Shown: in pieces, positions 27,101-34,103 of the stretch
Position numbering within the stretch: the stretch's first letter is position 1
Layout of the letters: each line of letters starts with the position of its first letter
Source of the DNA: Paenibacillus algorifonticola
Lineage (GTDB): Bacteria > Bacillota > Bacilli > Paenibacillales > Paenibacillaceae
Direction: 5' to 3'
Assembly: GCF_000971975.1 (NCBI RefSeq)
Contig: NZ_LAQO01000008.1
Location: forward strand, 209,558 to 273,557
Length of the DNA: 64,000 bases
Translations under genes and position numbers: made by a program
The notes under the pieces: model-generated
Database searches by the model: none
The model's input: only the letters and a program-made list of their open reading frames with translations
What the model was told of the DNA's origin: nothing

Positions 27101-27289
27101 TAAAAAATAAGTCGTGCCATGTGTACTGTGAAGAGGATTCACATTTTGCACACCGACATTTTGCTCATCCATCACGTATTCGCCAGGCCGGATATATTTC
27201 GCTCTTTGCATATGCCACTGCGGAAGCTCCATCGTCTCCAGCCACTGCCGCTCGGTCATATCCTGAATGAAGCGCCGAATTCGAATCAT
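24161..27289 (-). CDS. GH38 alpha-mannosidase
   Basis: A 1042-residue cytoplasmic GH38 retaining alpha-mannosidase. The zinc site HID is in GQSHIDIAWLWP at 238-249, the nucleophile Asp is D353 in EWLPDTFGY, further zinc/substrate residues lie in LLYGHGDGGGG near 440 and RNKRSNRK near 535. The long C-terminal beta domains (from about 680) are typical. An N-terminal accessory beta domain of about 220 residues is present, as in bacterial homologues. The start overlaps the upstream GH3 stop by four bases (ATGA). It would trim alpha-linked mannose from high-mannose or N-glycan-like oligosaccharides after import. Confidence 0.93.
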   Translation of the reverse strand: MIRIRRFIQDMTERQWLETMELPQWHMQRAKYIRPGEYVMDEQNVGVQNVNPLHSTHGTTYFLTKKADIPQAWHQDAVGLIFEAGGEGLLKVNGAPYHGLDRNHWYVPLPVDRVGSTPLLEIELYDPIPEPHDPLNRQAVIQPPIAGIRSALVRVNQPLQSLMYSVTVLLESLNALPENDLKRNRLVGAIHNIMDRMYAEPQRWNEAEWVNGLEQSLAQKVQEEEPEGGRSGFMHLVGQSHIDIAWLWPVRETVRKSSRTFSTVCTLMDEYPGFIYSQSQPQLYAFVKEHYPELYERIKERIAEGRWELVGGMWVEPDLNIPSGESLVRQILYGQSFYKEEFGKRSNIEWLPDTFGYCASLPQMLKLADIPYFMTTKLNWNDTNAFPYDLFDWVGIDGTSVIAYLNHGVNEHTRPKDVDEHWKSYKQKDLHPQQMLLYGHGDGGGGVTNEMVEFAERSSFMVGQPVSRFSTAGAFFEGIGKSGQSLPKWHGDLYLELHRGTYTTHARNKRSNRKAEVLYREAELWGQFSGLSGKVTEALDEGWKLILLNQFHDIIPGTSIPEAYVTSTEEYAKVLEIGTAALARSLEAIADNITPDGEGLPYVVFNSLGWERGEVVSLTCSAEMSGLSVVDVNGERLVCDVERSGDVQTISVYVPSIPAFGYTTIWLRASSHTDDVEDAKADEAFPSVWETDFYTLEFNDVGEITRWYDKSVQREWLKPGDKANELQFFHDKPTYWDAWDIDPRFESQRAGSVQLISKEVVQRGNTKDVLRFRWKLNESEISQDMILYRHQRHVDFQTKVSWTESHKLLKVAFPVDLVAAKATYEIPFGALERPTHNNTSWEQAQFEVCGHRWADISEGNGGLSVLNDCKYGYDIKDQTIRLSLLRAPKWPDEHADQGEHEFTYAVLPHQEDWRGARVVRRAMELNHPVMTVAGQPNKGTHPAVPALAARHAWLDFESEHVILDTIKASEDGDGTVLRFYESSGGRETVQIQWPKEEVRASVVNLLEDEMVQLPCERGAFELTFKPFEIKTVKLVSSDQDQE

Positions 27290-29601
27290 GCTTGCTCCCC
27301 CTCACGCTGCACATGCAAGCTGCATGCCAGCCAATCCTTCGAGCTGCTGCCAACCATCAAGCGGAATTCGCCCGGTTCTACAACCGGCTCCAGCTGGGCA
27401 TTAATCAATGCAAGATGCTCTTGATTTACAGGAAAAGTGACAAGCTTCGTCTCCCCCGGCTGCAAATGGATTTTGCGGAAGCCCTTGAGCGAGGTTTCAG
27501 CACGGGTAACCGATGCTGATACATCAGTTATATACATTTGCACAACCTCATCTCCAGCCACACCGCCGATGTTCGTCACTTCGATTTGGACCTCGGCTTC
27601 TCCGCCCGGAGCCATCACTTCCGGCACAACCCGTATGTTATCGTAGCCAAATTGGGTATAGCTGAGTCCGAACCCGAATGGATATTGCGGCTCCAGATCC
27701 GTCTCCAAATACCGCTTGCCGCGTGTTCTCTTGGAATGATAATAAACAGGCAGCTGGCCGACATGCTTCGGAATAGAAATCGTAAGGCGCCCAGAAGGAT
27801 TGACGTCGCCGAACAAAATGTCCGCAATCGCATTGCCGCCCTCCTGTCCCGGGTACCACGCCTCCAAAATCGCATGGGCATGCTCTTCAATCCAAGGCTC
27901 GGCAATCGGCCGACCGTTAATATAGACGATGATAACCGGCTTTCCGAGCTTATAGATTTCCTGCACCAGCTCAAGCTGCACACCCATGAGATTAAGCGTC
28001 GAACGGTCGATGCCTTCGCCGCACTCCATGTCGTTCCATGCGTTATCCGTAACGACGGACGCACCTGTACGCAAATCAATCGTGCCTTCGCCGAAATCCC
28101 GGGCGCTGGAGCCGCCGATGACCATAACGATGGCATCCGCTTGCTCCGCGCAGGCGAAGGCATGGCCGAAGCCGTCTTTGGCATCGCCCTTGATCCGGCA
28201 GCCGGGGGCATACAGCACTTGGTCCTCCGCATCTGCGCCGAGCTTGCGGCGGATACCGTCCAGCACGGTGACGATTTGCCCCTTCGGCTGCGGTGAAGTG
28301 TAATCGCCAAGCTGATTGTAGACGTGGTTCGCATTCGGGCCGATAACCGCTATTTTGGTGCCTGCTTTGCTGAGCGGAAGCGTGGCCTTTTCATTTTTGA
28401 GCAAAATAATGCCCTCCGCAGCTACCCGTCTCGCCAGCTCCACATGCTCCTTGCACCCGATGACCCGCTGCGCAAAATCTGGATCGACATAGGGCCGTTC
28501 GAACAAGCCGAGTCTAAATTTTATGTCGAGCACCCGTCCTGCCGCTGTATTCAGCTCTTCCTCGGTCATCAGCCCCTGCGCAAGCGCGCTCCCTAAATAC
28601 TTGCCGTACATATAGCCGGACATTTCCATATCAACGCCTGCCCTCAGGCTTTGCGCCACAGCCTGCTCCCCGTTCTCCGCCGTGTTGTGGCCGCTGACCA
28701 GCATTTGAATCGCGCCAAAATCGGTAATGACAAAACCGTCAAAACCCCATTCCTTGCGCAGCAGGTCGTTCAGCAAATAGGAATTTGAAGTGCAGGGCAC
28801 ACCGTCAATTTCGTTGTACGCCGTCATGACGGAGCAGGCGCCTGCTTCGACCGCCTTTTTGAACGGCAGCAAATCGATTTCATGAAGCTCGCGCATGCCC
28901 ATATGGACGGGAGCCGCATTGCGTCCACCCTCCGAGCTGCCATATGCCGCAAAATGCTTAAGCGTCGCCACAATCGTTTTCTCCGTATCCAGCCGCTCCC
29001 CTTGCAGCCCCTTGATCGCCTGAACCGCCAGCTCTCCGATCAAATACGGATCCTCCGCGAAACATTCCTCCGTCCGCCCCCACCGCGGGTCGCGCACCAC
29101 ATCAAGGACAGGCGAATACGTCGCAGCGCCCCCCTGACTTCGAGTCTCTACCGCAATCGCCTCGCACATTTCCCGGTACAAGTCTTTATTCCACGTGCTT
29201 CCGACCGTAAGCGGAACGGGAAATACCGTTGCCCCAATTGCCATATGCCCATGAGAACACTCCTCCCCGAACAAAATCGGAATGCCGAGACGGGAGTTTT
29301 CGATCACGTACCGCTGGATTTCATTCGTCGCGACCGCACCTTGCCTTGGCGTAAGTCCCGTCTCCAGCGTCACCTCTGTCCAAGGATCGGCGCGAAGAAC
29401 ACCGTATAAAGAACCTACTCCGCCCCGCGCAACATCTTCTTTGAACTGCTCCGTCACCTGCACGGTGCCGTCCAATTCTTTAAGGTAGGTTTTCCACCCC
29501 ATAGGCTGGATAAGCTGGCCGATTTTCTCCTCTGTTGTCATTCGTTCGAGCAAATCCTGAACCCGTTCCTGAATCGGAAGCGAAGCGTCTTTATAGTCCA
29601 T
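27286..29601 (-). CDS. GH3 beta-glycosidase, canonical domain order
   Basis: A 771-residue GH3 enzyme with catalytic domain first: FGEECSHGHMAIGATVFP near residue 113, SPVLDVVRDPRWGRTEE near 163, TLKHFAAYG near 213, and nucleophile Asp about 294 in FDGFVITDFGAI. The sandwich domain starts near AAEGIILLKNE and a fibronectin-like domain closes the protein. No signal peptide. Substrate could be beta-glucoside, beta-xyloside or beta-GlcNAc; the GH3 N-acetylglucosaminidase signature KHFPGHG-x-T is absent. ATG 29601 with AAGGAG nine bases upstream is preferred to a GTG two codons earlier. It overlaps GH38 by four bases. Confidence 0.88.
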   Translation of the reverse strand: MDYKDASLPIQERVQDLLERMTTEEKIGQLIQPMGWKTYLKELDGTVQVTEQFKEDVARGGVGSLYGVLRADPWTEVTLETGLTPRQGAVATNEIQRYVIENSRLGIPILFGEECSHGHMAIGATVFPVPLTVGSTWNKDLYREMCEAIAVETRSQGGAATYSPVLDVVRDPRWGRTEECFAEDPYLIGELAVQAIKGLQGERLDTEKTIVATLKHFAAYGSSEGGRNAAPVHMGMRELHEIDLLPFKKAVEAGACSVMTAYNEIDGVPCTSNSYLLNDLLRKEWGFDGFVITDFGAIQMLVSGHNTAENGEQAVAQSLRAGVDMEMSGYMYGKYLGSALAQGLMTEEELNTAAGRVLDIKFRLGLFERPYVDPDFAQRVIGCKEHVELARRVAAEGIILLKNEKATLPLSKAGTKIAVIGPNANHVYNQLGDYTSPQPKGQIVTVLDGIRRKLGADAEDQVLYAPGCRIKGDAKDGFGHAFACAEQADAIVMVIGGSSARDFGEGTIDLRTGASVVTDNAWNDMECGEGIDRSTLNLMGVQLELVQEIYKLGKPVIIVYINGRPIAEPWIEEHAHAILEAWYPGQEGGNAIADILFGDVNPSGRLTISIPKHVGQLPVYYHSKRTRGKRYLETDLEPQYPFGFGLSYTQFGYDNIRVVPEVMAPGGEAEVQIEVTNIGGVAGDEVVQMYITDVSASVTRAETSLKGFRKIHLQPGETKLVTFPVNQEHLALINAQLEPVVEPGEFRLMVGSSSKDWLACSLHVQREGEQA

Positions 29602-29626
29602 GTGCACATTCTCCTTCTGGGTTGAT

Positions 29627-32600
29627 TTAGCGTTTGAAAGCTCTGATGCTCACTTGCTCGGGGCGATACACCGACAACAGCTGTCCTTCATGGTCGGCGA
29701 CGAACATGACCGTCCGTTCATTTTCTAAAACAAATGCATAATGGGCGCCAGTCAACGGGTCCCGTATTTCCAGTTCAATGTCGCTGCTATATTCAGATAC
29801 AAAAATATAAAGATTGCCCTCATCAAATTGCAGCTTCCGTCCATAAACACCCGCAGCGTCGCCGCCACTTATCCATTCCAGCTCCAGCTCAGCGCCGGAA
29901 GCACGGAACGCCTCTTCATACAACGCTTGCAGCGGCTCCCACCTGTCATTCAGCTCCAGCGGCAGCGGACACCATATGAAGCGGCCTGCACCCAGCGCAA
30001 TGCTGACCAGACCTTGGCTGGCATTGCCGCTACCGTTTCCTGGCTGCAAAATCGGCCGATCGATAGCCAGCTGCCCGATTTTGCGTCCTCCGAACGATAC
30101 GCTGTGCAGCTTGCCGCCTAGCAGCAGCGCCTCTTCACGAAGCACGTTGCCGGGCACCGTCTCGCCGATCTCAGCCCGAAGCCGTTCATTGGCAGCGCCC
30201 CAATAAGCGTCCAAGCGGAGCGGCCCCGTCCATAGCACGGTGCTGCCGTTCTTCGCAAGACTAACCAGCTGGTCAAATGCCTCATCGCTGAAGTTATGGG
30301 CGCTCGGCACCACAATGAGCTTAGCCGGCTGGCGCTCCAGCTCTTCCAGCTGGTATTCGCCTACGCCCCGAGGATGTATATTCATCCCGAATGCAAGCAC
30401 TCTTACCGCCTGCGAGGTAGCCTCGAAAGCGAGCTTCCGGCTCGAAAAATCATTGGAATACGGGTATACGACAGCAACGTCCTCCAATACCCGTCCCTCA
30501 AACAGACCGCCAATCTCCTGCATAAAGCGGCCAAAATCATACGTCACATCCGTTTCGGGTTTCTGGGTGCCATCGGCCCGAAGGGCCCCGATGTTCGATT
30601 CATTCGCATTGTTCATAAAAGGGTTAATATTCCATATCCATTGCACCGCCCCAGCGCCTCCGGTTGAAAAAGCATAGGCATATTTTCGCTCCAAAATGCG
30701 ATGCAGCTCTTCCTCCGAGCGTTTGGCGATGCCGTCAGGGCGCTGAATATGCATAATGCCGGTTTCCTGGGTCAAGTTTGGCTTATCCAGCGTTTTGGTG
30801 AAAATCCCGTCCCACACCAGCTGATCCATCAGCCACCAGCTATGTACGGTCGTATAATCGACTACTGAAGCGTAGAAAAAGGGAGACGGCCGCTGCCCGC
30901 CCAGCGCCTCATCCTGTCCGACCGTCACAAGCTGACGCGGATTGGAGCTGCGAATGGTGGAGGCCAGCTCCTGCGCCCAGCGATTGTGCATATCCATAGA
31001 AAACAGCGCATAATCCAGCCATGGCGCCCACTTTTTCGGCAAAAGCACACTGTCAAAATGGGTATCGCCCGGGTCCGGCGGCATGGCCGCTTCAAAGGAT
31101 GGCAGCTCTCCGGGAGTCATATTCCATCGTTCCTGAAGCCGGGTAAGGTCGCCGCTGTGGCGTACCTCCAGCCACTGGGAAAACGCTGCTCGTTCATAAC
31201 GGTCCGCAAGCGCCCTCGGTCCCTCAAACACACGCGCCGGATCAAATAACGAAGGCTCATTGATGAGATCCCAATGTACGCGCGTCGTGCCCTGGTGGCG
31301 GGAGACGATGGAAGCAATGAACCGTTTTTGAGCCTCGACGGCCCGCGGATCCAAATACGGGTTAACCCCTTCCCACGCCTCGGGCGTAAATGAGAAGAAG
31401 GTGAAGGTAACCTCCAGCCCATTCCGCTTGGCGGTAAGCAGGAAAGCATCGATTGCCCGCAAAACATCCTCGACGACATGTCCATCCGCGAACATCATAT
31501 TCCGGTATCCCGTCCAGATGCCCGTCCGTATCAAATTGACTCCGGCCCGCCTCATCTCTGCCATATCCCGCTCCCAGCGGCTCACATTCGGCAGATGGAG
31601 AAACTTGCGCGACACATCAGAGGCCATATACGTCATGCCGACGATAGGTACAGGGCGTCCGCCGCGGTAGAAATAGTCTCTTCCGCATGCAAGCAGCTCC
31701 CCGCTGTTCAGCAATTCCCTGTCCATTCCCCAATAAGCCTGCGTCATAAGCCGAACTTCGCCTGCATCTGAGCGGACTTCACAGGTGATCAAGTGAAGGC
31801 CTGCCACTGCCGGTACCGGCACAGGGATGCGGAGCAGCTGCAAATCCCGACGCTGCGGCCCCGTCTTCGCTTGCAGCGTACTTTCCCAGACCGAAGCCTG
31901 ACCTTCATGCTCTACCTTCAGCTTGAAGTTCCAGTGCTGCTCCATCAAGCAAGTACGGGACAAGGACTGCAATTGAAGCGTCAAAACAGGCTGTTCACCC
32001 GGTTCATAAGCCGCGTAATTGGGCTTAAGCCACAGCTCGGTGACGCCGCGTCCAACATATTCGGCAAGCTCCTTGAGCAATGCAGCGCCCGCGCCGTCCC
32101 AGAATGGCTGCTCCAGCGTCTGATTGATCAATATCCAGCGGCCTCCTGCAAAGCTCCCCTTCATGTTTTCCAGCAGGACGACCGGAGCCGCTCTTTCGCG
32201 TCCATCCTTATCCACACCAACAAGCATCGGGTAAATAAAAGCATCCATTGGGCCACCCGAGCCCATCTCGGCGGGGATATCGCTCGACTTTGTAGCATGA
32301 AGCGTCAATCCCCAGGTCGGTTCAATGCCGAAAAGCGCTTCGCGCCCCAGAAGCAGCGGAAATTCAGCCGATGCAGCTACCCGCTCTACTTTCTGAACGG
32401 CTGCTGGCAGCGCGTCATGGATGTTCAAGAGCTGATGGTACGCCGTCTGCTCCCGCTCCACTCTCCAGCCGTCGCCATCTTTCACAACTGGCCTGCGAAA
32501 AGGAGCACCGCCCGCATGAAGCAAGCCGGCTCCTCGGCCCAGATGGGCTTTCACGCCGCTCCATGCGGATTTCGGAAAATACGGGCCGTGCAAATGAATA

Positions 32601-32749
32601 AGCGTTTCCCAACTCGCCTCTGCCAAACGATCTGACAGCGTATGTGCATCAGCGATTTCAGCCCATACGGAAATCTTCTTCCATACTTCCGGTGAGGGGC
32701 GCACGCCCTCGTAAGGAAATGATTCGTCGTAAAACACTAAAATTTTCAT
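29627..32749 (-). CDS. Clan GH-A glycosidase, family unassigned, first gene of operon A
   Basis: A 1040-residue cytoplasmic protein. The central TIM barrel (about 370-700) carries the clan GH-A acid/base in VHWDLINEPS (E498) and a likely nucleophile in NLTQETGIM (E662). The first 350 residues are beta-rich and Rossmann-like, and residues 700-900 contain a flavodoxin/trimerisation-like segment (KLIVVPSAHNFSDEAFDQL) as in GH42 and GH164-type enzymes, with a beta domain at the end. That architecture suggests a beta-galactosidase- or beta-mannosidase-type enzyme; I cannot assign the family. ATG 32749 opens operon A, 58 bases from its promoter. It deserves a family search. Confidence 0.75.
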   Translation of the reverse strand: MKILVFYDESFPYEGVRPSPEVWKKISVWAEIADAHTLSDRLAEASWETLIHLHGPYFPKSAWSGVKAHLGRGAGLLHAGGAPFRRPVVKDGDGWRVEREQTAYHQLLNIHDALPAAVQKVERVAASAEFPLLLGREALFGIEPTWGLTLHATKSSDIPAEMGSGGPMDAFIYPMLVGVDKDGRERAAPVVLLENMKGSFAGGRWILINQTLEQPFWDGAGAALLKELAEYVGRGVTELWLKPNYAAYEPGEQPVLTLQLQSLSRTCLMEQHWNFKLKVEHEGQASVWESTLQAKTGPQRRDLQLLRIPVPVPAVAGLHLITCEVRSDAGEVRLMTQAYWGMDRELLNSGELLACGRDYFYRGGRPVPIVGMTYMASDVSRKFLHLPNVSRWERDMAEMRRAGVNLIRTGIWTGYRNMMFADGHVVEDVLRAIDAFLLTAKRNGLEVTFTFFSFTPEAWEGVNPYLDPRAVEAQKRFIASIVSRHQGTTRVHWDLINEPSLFDPARVFEGPRALADRYERAAFSQWLEVRHSGDLTRLQERWNMTPGELPSFEAAMPPDPGDTHFDSVLLPKKWAPWLDYALFSMDMHNRWAQELASTIRSSNPRQLVTVGQDEALGGQRPSPFFYASVVDYTTVHSWWLMDQLVWDGIFTKTLDKPNLTQETGIMHIQRPDGIAKRSEEELHRILERKYAYAFSTGGAGAVQWIWNINPFMNNANESNIGALRADGTQKPETDVTYDFGRFMQEIGGLFEGRVLEDVAVVYPYSNDFSSRKLAFEATSQAVRVLAFGMNIHPRGVGEYQLEELERQPAKLIVVPSAHNFSDEAFDQLVSLAKNGSTVLWTGPLRLDAYWGAANERLRAEIGETVPGNVLREEALLLGGKLHSVSFGGRKIGQLAIDRPILQPGNGSGNASQGLVSIALGAGRFIWCPLPLELNDRWEPLQALYEEAFRASGAELELEWISGGDAAGVYGRKLQFDEGNLYIFVSEYSSDIELEIRDPLTGAHYAFVLENERTVMFVADHEGQLLSVYRPEQVSIRAFKR

Positions 32750-32767
32750 GGGCCCTCCAAATGAATA

Positions 32768-32796
32768 TTGTTATTTTTGTTAGGTTATTATATAAT
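32768..32796 (+). promoter_or_regulatory. Promoter of the lacI-type gene
   Basis: TTGTTA (32768-32773) and a perfect TATAAT (32791-32796) with 17 bases between. The TATAAT is embedded in the 16-bp operator palindrome, so the regulator should control its own gene. Confidence 0.65.
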
Positions 32797-32799
32797 AAC
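32784..32799. promoter_or_regulatory. Operator palindrome between operon A and lacI-type gene
   Basis: GTTATTATATAATAAC is a perfect 16-bp palindrome. It covers the -10 of the plus-strand regulator promoter and lies just downstream of the minus-strand start site of operon A, a position suited to repress both. A related sequence recurs at 49911-49932. Confidence 0.7.
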
Positions 32800-32813
32800 G
32801 TTATGATAAAGCC

Positions 32814-32842
32814 AGTCTATAACTTTTGCCAACAAACGTCAA
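32814..32842 (-). promoter_or_regulatory. Promoter of glycan operon A
   Basis: On the minus strand TTGACG (32842-32837) and TAGACT (32819-32814) are separated by 17 bases. The same -35, -10 and spacing occur at 49943-49971 before operon B, and flanking bases are shared too. Confidence 0.75.
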
Positions 32843-32868
32843 CGCTGTTATTTAGCGTGACGTTTGTT
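32831..32868. repeat. Long inverted repeat overlapping the operon A -35 box
   Basis: AACAAACGTCAACGCT and AGCGTGACGTTTGTT flank seven bases; the arms pair fully except for one extra A. The -35 box of operon A lies in one arm. It may be a second operator or a structured part of the regulator's 5' leader. Confidence 0.65.
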
Positions 32869-32893
32869 AGTCCTATCACCTAAGGAGAACATC

Positions 32894-33934
32894 ATGCCAC
32901 GTAAAGTATCGATCCAAATGATCGCCGATCAGCTCGGCCTATCCAAATATGCGGTATCCCGCGCGCTTAGCGGAAAATCCGGGGTCAGCCAAGCAACGCG
33001 CGAGCGGGTTTTGGAGTTCGCCAAAACGCTTGGTTACGGGCTCCCTTCCCAGAAGGCGCCTTCCCCTGCTCCTGACGCTGCCTCTTCCTTTGTCCTAATC
33101 TGCATGAATCCTTCCAACCGAGTCGACCCTTTTTATTGGCAGCGGGTTTTGGACGGACTCATATCCGGCTGCAGCGAGCGGGGATGGCCTCATGTTATCG
33201 TCTCCCAGCCCGTTTCGTTCCCGGCCGTGTCCCATTTATCGCCGCAGGAAATTATCGCGCCGCATTTGGACTGGAACAGCTGCCTTGGACTCATCGTCAT
33301 GGGCGCATACCCTTATGCCGCCCTTCAGCTTATGGCCCGTACAGGCAAGCCATTGGTGCTGCTCGATCATAATGAGCCTTTGCTTGATTTTGATTCGGTC
33401 AATCATGCGAATATTGAAGCGGGAATTATCATTGCTCATCATCTGCTGGCCGCCCAGAAATGCAGAAGCCTTATTTTTCTCGGTGATGATGGCAGGTCCG
33501 CCAGCTTTGCCGAAAGACGGATCGGCGTAAGGACAGCAATGGAGCGCTACGGCGGCCCAGAGGCGAAGCTGCAGGAGTGGGAGCTGGCCTATGAAGAGAA
33601 GGAATGGCTCACCGCTACCGCAGAACGATTTGTCCAGCTCGCACCAGAACAGCGCCCAGATGCTTGGATTTGCGCCAATGACGACATCGCCATGCAATGG
33701 ATGCAGCAGTTGCAGAGGATGGGAGTAGCGGTTCCAGAGCAGACGCGCGTGACAGGTATCGACAACGTTGAGGCGGCAGCCCACACGTCCCCTCGACTCA
33801 CCACCGTGAACCTCAGCAAGGAAGCACTTGGCAGCCGCGCGATCGAAGCGCTATGGCGCCGCATCGAACGTCCAGGAACGCCGATGGAGCGGCTGCATCT
33901 CAGCGCCACCTTAATTCCTAGAGATTCCGCTTAA
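32894..33934 (+). CDS. LacI-family transcription regulator
   Basis: A 346-residue regulator with an N-terminal LacI HTH (SIQMIADQLGLSKYAVSRAL, then SGKSGVSQATRERVLEFAKTLGY) and a periplasmic-binding-like effector domain (CMNPSNRVDPFYWQRVLDG near 80, ARTGKPLVLLDHNEP near 155, DAWICANDDIAMQWM near 255, RVTGIDNVEAAAHTSPRLTTV near 290). ATG 32894 with AAGGAG is preferred to an upstream start. It is divergent from operon A and overlapped by the operator palindrome. It most likely senses a glycan-derived sugar and controls operons A and B; repression versus activation cannot be told from sequence. Confidence 0.9.
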   Translation: MPRKVSIQMIADQLGLSKYAVSRALSGKSGVSQATRERVLEFAKTLGYGLPSQKAPSPAPDAASSFVLICMNPSNRVDPFYWQRVLDGLISGCSERGWPHVIVSQPVSFPAVSHLSPQEIIAPHLDWNSCLGLIVMGAYPYAALQLMARTGKPLVLLDHNEPLLDFDSVNHANIEAGIIIAHHLLAAQKCRSLIFLGDDGRSASFAERRIGVRTAMERYGGPEAKLQEWELAYEEKEWLTATAERFVQLAPEQRPDAWICANDDIAMQWMQQLQRMGVAVPEQTRVTGIDNVEAAAHTSPRLTTVNLSKEALGSRAIEALWRRIERPGTPMERLHLSATLIPRDSA

Positions 33935-33987
33935 GCAGCTTATTTCGAATAAGCTTGTGCAGCGGGCTTCCCCCACCTATAAAAGAT

Positions 33988-34040
33988 AAACGGCGATAGT
34001 TTTTTGTGTATTCACAATGAACTACCGCCGTTTATTTTTG
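33988..34040 (+). terminator. Terminator after the lacI-type gene
   Basis: AAACGGCGATAGTT and AACTACCGCCGTTT form a 13-14 bp stem with one mismatch around a long loop, followed by ATTTTTG on the plus strand. Confidence 0.75.
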
Positions 34041-34062
34041 TGGGGCTGTCCGCCTCGGTCTC

Positions 34063-34103
34063 TATCAGCTGTTCATATCAGCTGTTCATATCAGCTGTTC
34101 ATA
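34063..34103. repeat. Three tandem 13-bp repeats
   Basis: ATCAGCTGTTCAT is repeated three times head to tail, and the last copy runs into the stop codon of the AraC-type gene. The unit contains the palindrome CAGCTG. Slippage product or small binding-site cluster. Confidence 0.8.

Noticed and set aside
31793..32635. 280-codon plus-strand open frame inside the GH-A gene
   Set aside because: Antisense shadow of a protein with clear catalytic motifs; no plausible start signal.
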